The notes beneath the pieces were generated by a model that worked only from the letters and a program-made list of their open reading frames with translations, ran no database searches and was not told the DNA's origin. This document shows, one piece after another, positions 1 to 10,034 of a stretch of DNA of 26,865 bases (position 1 is its first letter; the number at the start of each line of letters is the position of its first letter). A program made the translations under genes and the position numbers. Source of the DNA: Conidiobolus incongruus B7586 (lineage: Eukaryota; Entomophthoromycota; Entomophthoromycetes; Entomophthorales; Conidiobolaceae); the NCBI GenBank assembly GCA_000697335.1, contig JNEM01011137.1, positions 1 to 26,865 on the forward strand, read 5' to 3'.

Positions 1-2412
1 AATATTATTATAAGTTAATATTAATTCAATATAATATTTGATTTAATATTAAATATTATTTAAAATTATAAATTAATTAATTTAAGTTAAAAAGAATAAT
101 ATTAATATTAAATTATTTAACTAATTTTTTTAAATAATCCTTATCAATAATATAATTACTATATTATTCAATTTTTTAATATGATAATATTAATAAAATT
201 TTAATTAAGTGGATATAAATATATTATAATATTTCTAATTAATTGTTAAGATATAATTCATATAGCTAAATATAATTTGTTTTTATTATAAATAAATTTT
301 TACTTAACTTTTAAAAATCATTAAAATTATTCTGACTATACTATTAATATTAGGTAAATGAGTAAGTAATATCAATTTTGATATTATCAAAGTGATAAAA
401 TAACTACTATTAGTTTTTGCATTTAATATATTATAAATAAAAAACTAATATTGAATATTTATATTGATATTAATTTTATATATTTTAAATCAATTTTATA
501 TTCTTATAAATAATATCATTATGATCTATTATATTTGACAAGATTTTTAATTTTTATTAAGCAATAATTATAATTATTGACTTTTTATAAATTCTCTTTA
601 AATAATCAATATTTGAATTAATTATGGTTATATGAATATGTGATTGGTTTTATTATTATATAATATTCAAATGGGTGATTCTATTTGAAGTGGTTCAATT
701 ATTAATAAATTTTTAATTTTAATTCAATCAAATAAATTTGAGTTTTACTCCAAAATTAACCTTAATCATTATTCAACAACCATATTTTATACATAAAAAA
801 TAAACATTTTAATCATTAATGCTAAAAATTTAACTTGAATAGCTATATACTATATATTAAAACTAAGACATCGAAAAAAAACCCCTACTATATATGCTAA
901 TTTGCTTAAGATCAAACAAGGTAATACCTTACTTAGTAATACTTCAAATTTGAAACTTGATACCATTAATAGAATATAATTGAGAAAAACTTTTTTGGAA
1001 TGTAGTTATATTTGAAATAACAGTCTTGATTGAGATTGTTTTGAAATGCCTTGACAGATTCTAAAGTTGATTTTTAATAAATGATTAATTTAAAATATTT
1101 AAAATTGTATATACAAAATTTAGATCAAGAATTGAATTATATTAGAGAAATCTTAAAGGATAGTTTTTTAACTATAATATTAGCACTTGAAGAAATAATC
1201 TTCCTTCTCTGGTACATTAATAATATAGTATTACCTTCTAAGCTGAAGTAATGTTAAAATTAAATCACAAGAGTTAAAATATAGAATTTAATCCAGCTTT
1301 TAGTATAAAATTTTCAAAGATACAGATATTTCAAAAATGAATATTTTTATGTTTCTTAGCTTTTGTATTCGAGTTCCAAAAATTCTACAAATGATAGTTT
1401 GAAACACAATTGAAAGGTAAAATTTAATGCTAATTAGTGATATTCAAAATATATCCAAACGTTCATAAGAATTAAATTTGATTTGATTATTAAAATTTCA
1501 ATGAAATTTTATGATATTAATGTAGATATTATTATATATTGGATTTTAATAATCTAAATTCTCAATGTTTTAATTTTCAGTAAAACAATAACTAAATTCT
1601 TGAGAAAATAGCAGTAAAAAAATAGTATGATATAACTTATTATTTATCCATCTTATAATTATTTTCGTATTTCTATGTGTTTAATTTAAAATTGTTGAAT
1701 AAAATTTTATAGAATAATTTCAAGTTTATAATCAACTATAAACCATATATTTAAATGACGTAATTTTTAATTGGATTTTCTTATTCCAAGAAAATATCAC
1801 CTTTACTTGAATTATTGATTAATAAAGTATTAAATAATAATTCTAAGGATCTCTATCTTAATATTTATTAGTTTAAAATCTGAAACAATGTTTTAATAAT
1901 GATTATTTTAAAACATTTAGCGTTATATTTCTGAATTATGTTGTAATGACTAAAGATGAATTTCAACTTAATCGTTTATATTGATATCATTATAATATTG
2001 TCTAATTATGGAATTATGAAAAAGTAATATAGTGGATTAAATTAAAAATTAATTAATATATATTAATAGTATAATTTTAAATATTTTCATATTTAAAGTC
2101 GCTATCACAATAATGATTTGGAGACAATAATTGCGCTAACTGTTAATGTTTTGATGAAATGATATTGAATGAAATCTTAAAAAGGGATAAATATCATTAA
2201 TAATCGTTACACTAAAATTTGATCAAATTGATTTTAAATTCAAAAAATTAAATTACTAAATTTGGAAGAGGAAGTTTGTAAAGTTAGATGTGGAGAAAAT
2301 CAATAAGTGAAAATATTTCCAAAATTCTAAAATATTTTAGTGACTTCTTTTATTTCAATTATCTATTTCATTTTGATTTAAAAAACAACTTTTTATTCAA
2401 TAACCATTATTA
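1..2412. other. AT-rich intergenic desert
   Basis: No reading frame of useful length and no RNA gene is recognisable here on either strand. The stretch is very AT-rich with only scattered short G/C islands, such as a CCCC near 876. It holds the promoter of the muskelin gene that starts at 2413, but no clear core promoter motif stands out against the AT background. Confidence 0.6.
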
Positions 2413-5400
2413 ATGGATAATAATAATATTAACTTTAACGATAACCTGAATAAAATGAGCTTTGGAAGTAGTGGTGAAAACTCTCCTTTACGCCATAATC
2501 GCTCTCCACTTAAGCATTCTTCCTCTTCTGCAGCTGCTGAGCCATATTCCAAGCCTCCCTATAGCAAATTTAAGCCTTGTACCACTTTCGATCCTAATAG
2601 TGTGCCTATTCTTCCAACAAGTAAAGTACGCCAAGCTGAAGGGATTGGTAGAGTATCAAGACGTCCTTCATTACTTTTAAATAAGCAGCATACTTCCAAA
2701 TTAAAGTATTCGATTCACAGTTGGTCTAGTCACAGCTCCTGTTTTTATCCCGAGAACATTTTGGTTGATAATCCTAATGACCAAAGCTCAAGATGGAGTA
2801 CAGGCAACAATAATCTAACTCAGTTTATTATGTTAGAATTGGAGCAAGTTTCTGTAGTTCGTAAGTTAAATTTGTATTATTAAATTATTTTTTCTAACTT
2901 ATAATTTAGAAACCATCACTTTTGGAAAGTATAACAAAGGTATTCTCATTTAAAGATAAGTAATAATATATTATTTACTGGTTTTTTACTTTAGTTCATG
3001 TTTGTAATTTAAAAGAATTTAAAGTTTATGGAGGTCTTACTCCAAATGACATGGTTGAATTACTTCATAATGGTTAGTATTAGAATTTTTTTAAAAAAAA
3101 CAAAAAATTTATTTTTATTCTAATATTTTTGTTTTTTAGGTTTGCGTAATAATCATCATCCGGAAACTTTTTCTCTTAAACATAGCTTTAAGAATGTTGT
3201 AAGTTTGCCATTTTATTACTACGTATAATTTTACAAAATATTAACATAACTTTCAATTATGCAGCTTTTCCCTTGTAAATATATCAAAATTGTACCTTTG
3301 TTAGCTTGGGGAGCTAATTTCAATTACTCTATCTGGTATGTTGAACTTCAAGGAAATTGTGATCCAGTCACCACCGAACAAGTTTATAAGCAATATGCTG
3401 AGGTACTTTCTTATCTAAACCATTATTTTAAATTTATTCATAATAACAACATCTGTTTTTAATTATGGCAGTATCGTGAAAATGAAGTGATTCGTCTTTG
3501 CTTAAAATATTTTCGTCAAAGAAATTTTACTGATGCTTTTCAAGCACTTTCAAATCATACTGGATTAGAATTAGAATGTCCAATGCTAAGTCAGTTAAAT
3601 AGATTGGTGGTAATATTCAAATTTCTTAAATAAGAATTATTCTAATTTAATATTCGGTATCAGGTAGAGGAAGGGAAATTTGATGAAGCTGAACAATTAA
3701 TTTGTTTGGCTGGTGAAAGAAATTATTTTGATGATTGGATTGCCTCCTGTGACTCTACTCCATCCTGGCGGAGAATAATGGCAACAGATGCTACAGGCCA
3801 TTCACCATGTATGAGAGGAGGTCATCAGATGTGTATTGATTCAGAAGTATGGCTAGATTATTAATAGTTTCTAAAATTCTTCTAACATTATTTTAATACT
3901 TAGACTGGCACAATTTATCTAATGGGTGGCTGGGATGGGTTTAGAGATCTTGGTGATTTTTGGAAATTTGATATTGCCACTCAAACCTGGTTCAGAATAA
4001 GTAATGACACCGCTGAACAAAATGGTCCAGGCCCCAGATCTTGTCATAAAATATGTATTGACCCCGTTAAAAAGAGAATATATGTCCTTGGAAAATATGT
4101 TGATACTGAAGCTCGTGCTAACATTCACCTTGATTCCGATTTTTTCTACTATGATATCTTAGAGGATCGCTGGGTTAAGCTTTCTAACGATGTATCAGCT
4201 CAAAACGGACCTGATTTAATTTTCGATCACCAGATGTGCTTTGATTCAGATCAGCAAGTGTTGTACGTATTTGGAGGAAAAGCCATTCGACCTGAGCCCA
4301 ATACACAAGTATATTCAGGCCTTTACTCTTATACATTAGCAACCGATACTTGGAAATGTTTGAGATCTGATGATTGTTCAGATGATGATTCTTCTTTCCT
4401 TAAAGGGCGTATTGGTCACTCAATGATGCTTGACACTATTGAACGAAAACTTTATATCATAGCAGGACAAAGAAATAAGGACTATTTGTCAGATTTCTAT
4501 GTTTATGATATAGATACAGATCAAGTTACTGAAAGACAAAGAGACTATTCAATATTAGGAGGACCAGATGCTGGATTCACCCAAAGAGCCAATATTGATT
4601 CTGAAGCTAGGCAGTTCTACGTATTCTCAGGTCTTATGAAGGAAAGAACAGGAACTCGTGATACTGTGAAGAATGTATTTTGGTCGTTTAATCTTGACAC
4701 TGATACTTGGACCAAAGTTTACGAGAATAATAATACTGATCCTCAATACTGGTCAAGAATGAGTGAGTTGGAACCTTGTCCTCGATTTGCTCATCAAATG
4801 GTATTGGATACGGTGAATAAGGTATACACAATATATTTAAATTCGCTAGTTGCCAGTTGTTAATAGATCATTTTAGGTTCATTATTTATTTGGAGGAAAT
4901 CCAGGAGAAACTGCTAATACTCACTTGAGATTAGACGATTTTTGGGAGCTTAAATTGATCAGGTAATTATATATAAATAATCACTTTTGAACCAATATTT
5001 TATCAGATTTTAATTAGGCCATCACTGAAGGAAATTATTCGTAAAGCTAGGCTATTAATCAGAAAACACAAGTAATACTTAATGATCATTCATATTTGAC
5101 AAAAATTTATCTTGATTTGATGTAGGTATTTAGAACTGTGCTGTTGCACCAATCCCTTATCACCTGATCCTCTTGAATATTTACGAAATGAAGTCAGTGA
5201 ATTAGTTGATCATACTAATGAAGAAGAATCTAAAGAGTTCAGATGCTTGGCTTCGCATCTCTTTTCTAATAGGGATCAAGTCAATCGTGAATCAGATGAT
5301 GACTATCAAATAATATGGGATAAATTCAAATGTCTATATGGTAAATTAAATTCATAGACATATTCAATTCAATTCAATTAATACATTCTTAGAATCTGCA

Positions 5401-5589
5401 ACTAATTCTACATCTGTACAGCCACTTTTCAATACTAGTTTTACCAACTTCCATTCTGTTGATCTTGATTCTAATCAAATTAAATTTTTCCAGCCCAGAA
5501 TGGTATTGTATGATAAGTTATTGGAAATTTTCCCCGACAACATGAAGCAGCCAAGTGTAAATTTAATTGATTTAGTTAATGTTTCATAA
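2413..5589 (+). CDS. MKLN1: Muskelin (discoidin, LisH/CTLH and kelch repeat protein), 12 exons
   Basis: Muskelin is a kelch-repeat adaptor that associates with the GID/CTLH ubiquitin ligase. Exons by splice site and homology: 2413-2860, 2910-2939, 2995-3072, 3140-3198, 3265-3402, 3472-3609, 3664-3846, 3904-4821, 4877-4962, 5018-5071, 5126-5340, 5393-5589. They join in frame to 847 residues, against about 735 in human muskelin. Visible in order: a Ser-rich N-terminal extension (1-95); the discoidin-like domain from about 99, with SWSSHS, PENILVDNPNDQSSRW and later FPCKYIKIVPLL and FNYSIWYVEL; a LisH/CTLH helical stretch from 252 (YRENEVIRLCLKYFRQ); kelch blades from about 345 (MRGGHQM, GGWDGFRDLGDFW, GPRSCHK, FDHQMC, RIGHSMML, GFTQRA, PCPRFAHQMV, HYLFGGNPG); and the conserved end NLIDLV. 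The first ATG was taken. The donor at 3607/3610 is ambiguous by one codon. The human-like domain order makes identity secure; exon edges are inferred. Confidence 0.95.
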
Positions 5590-5788
5590 TGTAATAAAAA
5601 TTTTTTGGTGATTAAAACTATTTACAAAATAGCAAATATATATTTATTGTAAAAAATGTAATGTGAATGGTATCTGTTATATTTAAGGAAAAGGAAGATT
5701 AAAAAAGAATAATTTGAAGTAAAAAAAAAAACGATTAAAAAATTATTAGAAAATCAGACATATTTGATTAAAAGTTACCAAGAATAAA
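5590..5788. other. Spacer between muskelin and tRNA-Thr
   Basis: About 200 bases of AT-rich sequence between the muskelin stop codon and the tRNA gene. It includes an A11 run at 5721-5731. No additional gene is visible. Confidence 0.5.
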
Positions 5789-5861
5789 GCCTTCTTGGCT
5801 CAGTTGGCAGAGCGTCCGCCTAGTAAGCGGAAGGTCACCAGTTCGATTCTGGTAGAAGGCA
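5789..5861 (+). tRNA. tRNA-Thr (anticodon AGT)
   Basis: A complete cloverleaf can be drawn by eye. The acceptor stem GCCTTCT pairs perfectly with AGAAGGC. The D arm is GCTC/GAGC, and the anticodon stem is TCCGC/GCGGA around the loop CTAGTAA, whose anticodon is AGT, reading ACU and, as inosine, ACC. The variable loop is AGGTC, and the T arm is ACCAG/CTGGT around TTCGATT. A is the discriminator base and there is no intron. The internal A box (about 5796-5807) and B box (GTTCGATTC, 5841-5849) are present, and TTTT at 5867 plus T8 at 5898-5905 can terminate RNA polymerase III. It lies 200 bp downstream of muskelin on the same strand. Confidence 0.97.
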
Positions 5862-5905
5862 TTAAGTTTTCAGGGATTCAATCTCTTTTATATTCAATTT
5901 TTTTT
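5862..5905 (+). terminator. RNA polymerase III terminator region of tRNA-Thr
   Basis: The first run of four T residues is at 5867-5870, six bases past the mature 3' end, followed by TTTT at 5886-5889 and T8 at 5898-5905. Runs of T on the non-template strand are the normal Pol III stop signal. The later, longer run may act as the back-up. Confidence 0.6.
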
Positions 5906-6309
5906 CTCATTTCATTTAACCTCAATTCATAATTATTTCGTTTATCTTTAATATGTTTTATGTTTTTTATTCCATAAATTTTTATATTATTTCAATCATT
6001 TAATGGCTAATATAGCCTAATTCCAATAATTAATTAAATATAATATTATAAATTCTGTTATTTTTATTATTACCTATTATTTTAAAATTAATTAATTCTA
6101 ATTACTGACTACTTATTATTTCTCTAACCACTATCTCATATTAATATAGTGATATTTAATAATATAATTTAATGATGAAAACCATATATTTGATCATTTT
6201 TGATAAGATCTAATTTCATCAACCCATAAATAAAATTAAATAAAAATGAATTTATTTAATATATTTCACATGACGAATTTAAATATAATAATTATCAATT
6301 AAATATATT

Positions 6310-6379
6310 GTAAGTCAATAAAAATTAATTACTTTAAATAAATTTTATTGAATTAAATTAATAAAATATATTTTTCTAG
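6310..6379 (+). other. Candidate 5'UTR intron of the NDUFB3 gene
   Basis: A perfect GTAAGT donor at 6310 and a pyrimidine-rich TTTTTCTAG acceptor ending at 6379 bound a 70-base AT-rich segment just 10 bases before the NDUFB3 start codon. The size and both ends match the defined coding introns in this window (49-69 bases, mostly TAG acceptors). The sequence before the donor has no open frame joining the CDS: an ATG at about 6271 meets a stop after ten codons. It would therefore be an untranslated leader intron. Inferred only. Confidence 0.45.
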
Positions 6380-6389
6380 ATTATCCAAA

Positions 6390-6590
6390 ATGGCCGAACA
6401 ACATAATCAACCTAAAATTTTACATCGTGACCCTTGGGCCAGAAGAGAAGCCTGGCGTAAACAACCTTTCTTCTCCAAAGCCAACACCATCAAAGGAATG
6501 TTCCCCGGTTTAGGTATTGCTACTGTCGCTTTCGCCGTATATTGTGGTGTTGAATACGCCATGTCTGGTAAAGATGAAGGTCATCACTAA
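6390..6590 (+). CDS. NDUFB3: Mitochondrial complex I accessory subunit NDUFB3/B12
   Basis: A single-exon gene of 66 residues for an accessory subunit of the membrane arm of NADH:ubiquinone oxidoreductase in the mitochondrial inner membrane. The B12-family signature is plain: DPWARREAWR near residue 12, then a hydrophobic span starting FPGLGIATVAFAVYCGVEYA (about 33-54) that would be the single membrane helix, and a short charged tail ending in His-His. Length fits the family (fungal and animal members are usually 60-100 residues). The start has a good context (CAAAATGG). No cleavable targeting peptide is visible, as is usual for these small subunits. The gene converges on the Aim32-like gene, with only 74 bases between the two stop codons. 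Its presence shows the organism respires with a proton-pumping complex I. Confidence 0.92.
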   Translation: MAEQHNQPKILHRDPWARREAWRKQPFFSKANTIKGMFPGLGIATVAFAVYCGVEYAMSGKDEGHH

Positions 6591-6664
6591 ATCATTTCGT
6601 AATTCAAACTAAAATTAAAAAATATCAATTTTTATCAAACATCCGTTTATTTTCATTTTTTGTT

Positions 6665-7381
6665 TTATTGATATTGATTTATATATTTTAATTGATCCTC
6701 TTCACTTAAATTATGATTACCTCTCCAGTGAGCTGTGTCTAATTGGCCCACAGTCCAATGCCGAAAAAACTGATCAATATTAGCTAAATTCAAATGACCA
6801 TACCAATCACCATCGGGATAAGAAATTAAATTGCCTGCAAATTTGTGGCCTCCAATGTGGGAGCATTTGTATAGTTAATAGTTCAGATTGTTTTCTTCGA
6901 TAAGCTGCTTTAATCGATCATAAACCTGGACTCCCGTTGTTCCGCAAAGACAGTCCACCTCGTTATGAGTACATACCAACCCGATTTTATCATAACCAAT
7001 CTTTTCGACTTTCCAATTGTTTTCAACTTTAACTTTACTTAAGTTCAATGAACTATTTGCTACTAATTCAATCCAACTATCTATATTATCTAAGCTCAAA
7101 TTTTTAAATTTTAAGCCTAAGGGTAATATACTTAAGTTAATATTATTGGAACTATTCTCCATAGTATCATCCTTGATAAAATTCAATTTGTTATTCTTGA
7201 GTAATTGAGAAGGATGTAAAGATATTTTTTTAAAGATTTCTCTTGTTAATTCACTCGTTTCAAAAGCTCGCTTTGGCCAGTTGGATTCATGGGTATGGAT
7301 GAGTAGATGGTGTTGGTAGCGTTTGACTGTGCCAGCAATGGAAGTTTCAGTATTACTTATTGAAGAGTAATGCTTAATCAA
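6665..7381 (-). CDS. Aim32/Apd1-family (sucrase/ferredoxin-like) [2Fe-2S] protein, interrupted by an in-frame TAA; possible pseudogene
   Basis: This frame matches the Suc/Fer-like thioredoxin-fold family that includes yeast Aim32 and Apd1, which bind a [2Fe-2S] cluster with two Cys and two His. Reading from 7381: AGTVKRYQHHLLIHTHESNW, then LVCTHNEVDCLCGTTG (the Cys site), ending EENNLNY at a TAA (6875-6877). The same frame continues immediately for 69 codons with KCSHIGGHKFAGNLI, DGDWYG and HWRGNHNLS and stops at 6665-6667. Both halves align without a gap to Aim32, so the TAA sits in the middle of the conserved domain and separates the Cys site from the HxGGH histidines. No intron could remove it: no AG lies between the TAA and the HIGGH codons. 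The frame opens at 7381 without an ATG, and I could not find the upstream exon that should carry the family's N-terminal region. Family identity is solid. Whether it is a young pseudogene, a read-through gene or a sequencing error is open. Confidence 0.8.
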
Positions 7382-8119
7382 CTGGATGCTGAATGGTTTA
7401 AGTTTTAATGATTGATATGTGATTTGAATTTAAAATTATCTGATCAATTACTTATTATTTTTATATCAATTTGATTTCTATTTTTTATGGGAAGTTAATA
7501 TATTTCAATCAACTTATTATGGTCCGACCTATTCGTGAATCTTTTGCTATTCTGAATTAGAAATTAGCAGCAATGTTTCAGTATCGACAGTATTGAGTAT
7601 TTATATGAGATTATTTCAGTTTATTACTTTTTCAATAATCTTAAAATGATTTATTTATTGAATATTGAAATTTATAAATTGGCAAATTTGAAAATAAGTC
7701 AAAACTATTAGTATTAATGTTGTGAAGATTGGTTCTAAACTCTGATTGCTATTGCTTGAATTAAAATATTGTAGTTATGATTTAAATAGTTATCTTGATA
7801 TACTTTTAAAAATCTATTCAATTTTTTTCTGATGATTTACTGTGTGCAATATTTCATTAAGTTGAAATCTAAATTCTTCAATATTTGTTCTAGTAATATA
7901 TATTATTAAACCACATATAAAATATTATTAACGCAAATTTGTACGAATCGACTATTTCTTTTAGTATAAATGATATACTACGGTAGCTATAATGAAGGTA
8001 TATGAAATACTCAAATGCTTTCTGATTAGTCAATATACTCAATTAACGATGAAAATTAACCTTATAACGTTACCAAATATTTTGGATCTTTTTCAAAACT
8101 ATAACATTGTAATATATAG

Positions 8120-8122
<3 letters not shown>

Positions 8123-8154
<32 letters not shown>
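8123..8154. repeat. (AT)16 microsatellite
   Basis: Thirty-two bases of strictly alternating A and T, directly visible. It is the longest pure dinucleotide run I noticed. A shorter one of 19 bases is at 14724-14742. Confidence 0.95.
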
Positions 8155-8156
<2 letters not shown>

Positions 8157-9745
8157 TCCAATAGTAATAAAATTGTAATCAATACCAATAATATAATTTA
8201 TGTTATAAAAAATTAAGATATATAAGAAAATAAATCTATTATAATATTATTTTAAGATTATTAATGATATGATTATTTATTAATTAAAATATATATTTTC
8301 TTTAAACATGATATAAAAGCATGATTCAATTTTTATCATGAATTTAATTTTTAGTGTTATTTAAAAGCGACATATATGAACTTGTGATTGATTATCTAAT
8401 TTCGTAATATGTTTCGAATATTCACTATAAAACTAAAATATTCATGCAAATGTTACTACTTTGGTTTATCAATTAATAGATGATAAATTAATAAGCTTTG
8501 TTGAAAATGATATTAGATTAGAATTATATGTAGATGAAATATTCTTGATATATCAAATTAAATATCTTTTGTAGAATAAAGTTTCCATTATTATAAATAT
8601 ATTTTGACTGCTTAATTATAATATATCAATTATCCCTATAGAGTTTTAAACAAAATTTAAATACTAATTGATAACTAAATTTCTATTATTAAATATTAGA
8701 GTTTAACTTGTTCAAGAAAATTAATGAACTCAAATTACTTACAGCTATTCATTTAAGGACCAATAAATACTTAAACAAATATAATATTTCTCTGTCCTCT
8801 TAAGTACTAATTTATATTATAAATATATTTAATCGCATCCAATCTTTTAATACATAAAATATATATTTTATTTTTTTATAAGATAGAAATTATGTATTTG
8901 AAAAGTTTAAAAATTGATTAATGATTATATACACAAAATTACTCATTTTGAATTCTTAAATTATAAAAATTAATATAATATTCAAGGTTTCAAGTTATAT
9001 TAGTCATTTAATTAAAGCTTCATTTACTTTTGAAATATAAATCAGTAATCATTCTCCAATCATTCAAATACTAATTGAATGTAATTGAAAATCTCTAATT
9101 TGAGCAAATAAACGTTTGAAGATATCAATTATATGTATAAATTACATTTATTGCTGTTATAGTAATTAAAATAAATTCAACAAATGAACTATTTGAAATA
9201 TTTTTTATTATCATATTATAATACCAAATCTTCTAATAAACATTCCAGAGAATTCTATGAATTGTTAATTAGTATTTAATTATTTGCCGTTTATTTTTAA
9301 TTACTTATATTGATTATAATATAAATTTTAAATTTGCAGTTCCAATAAATTGAAATTTGTTAGTACTAAAGATATCCATAAAAGAGTGATAAACTTACTC
9401 TTACACAAAATAGGATGGAGTGGTAAAATTAATGAACAATATATTACAAGAATATTAGTCATTGTGTAATAGAATTATTTAATAATGTGGTCAAATTATT
9501 GAATTGTCCATATATAATAAACTATAGTTTTTGGGTAAATACATTTCAATTTTATTTCCGAATCTAGACTAATTGAACATTTCAACTTTTGATATTTTAT
9601 TACATAATATATGATCATAAATAATAATGATTATGTTAGTGTTTTCTGATTACTAATTATTAAAAATACCACATTATTTGACCTAAATTTAAAAATCGCA
9701 TCAATTTTGATAATTCGAGATTTAAATCACTATTGATGGATCAAT

Positions 9746-9952
9746 TAAAGATTTTTTACAGAATTGAAATATTGGAACTGGAAAGCGCTCCATATTGATA
9801 AAATTCTTGTTAATTTAATAAACAAGGCAAAAGCCATTATATACTTGATTAGAAGAATATCAAGCAATAATAAAAAAGCAAAGAGTTGTATATACATTTT
9901 ATGCTATATTATAAAAAGTATTGATATTATAGAATATTTATTACTTGATTGA
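9746..9952 (+). mobile_element. Fragment resembling the end of a LINE-type reverse transcriptase domain
   Basis: The frame opens after a TAA at 9746-9748 and runs about 67 codons without an ATG. Its peptide contains WNWKALHIDKIL, then NKAKAIIYLIRRIS, a K-rich turn, and IYILCYIIKSIDIIEY. This order of residues resembles the segment after the catalytic core of non-LTR retrotransposon reverse transcriptases: a Trp/Lys and HI motif, KA, LRRIS, then a Tyr-rich helix ending in EY. No catalytic motif is visible upstream, so this would be a short, old fragment of an element whose other parts have decayed or were never inserted. The match is by memory of the family pattern and could be chance in AT-rich DNA. 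Confidence 0.35.
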
Positions 9953-10034
9953 TATGATTTTGTAAATTAGTTATAATGAAATATAGAGATGATACAGTAC
10001 AAAAAATAATTGGATAAATCATTATGAACACCAA

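Larger units (their letters stand above)
7382..10034. other. AT-rich intergenic desert with repeats
   Basis: Most of this 2.6 kb stretch shows no gene. It contains an (AT)16 tract and a likely LINE reverse-transcriptase scrap, both listed separately. The upstream exon and promoter of the Aim32-like gene would be expected in its first few hundred bases, but I could not recognise them. Confidence 0.5.

Noticed and set aside
1-2412. CRISPR array, telomere repeat or rRNA signals in the AT deserts
   Set aside because: Looked for regularly spaced direct repeats, telomere-like tracts and rRNA signatures throughout the deserts; none seen.
6665-6930. An intron removing the internal TAA of the Aim32-like gene
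   Set aside because: No AG acceptor lies between the TAA and the KCSHIGGH codons. The first usable one (TTTGCAG) would delete the essential HIGGH motif.
7519-7560. Tiny open frame MVRPIRESFAILN on the plus strand
   Set aside because: Only 13 codons, no splice-linked continuation found and no family recognised.
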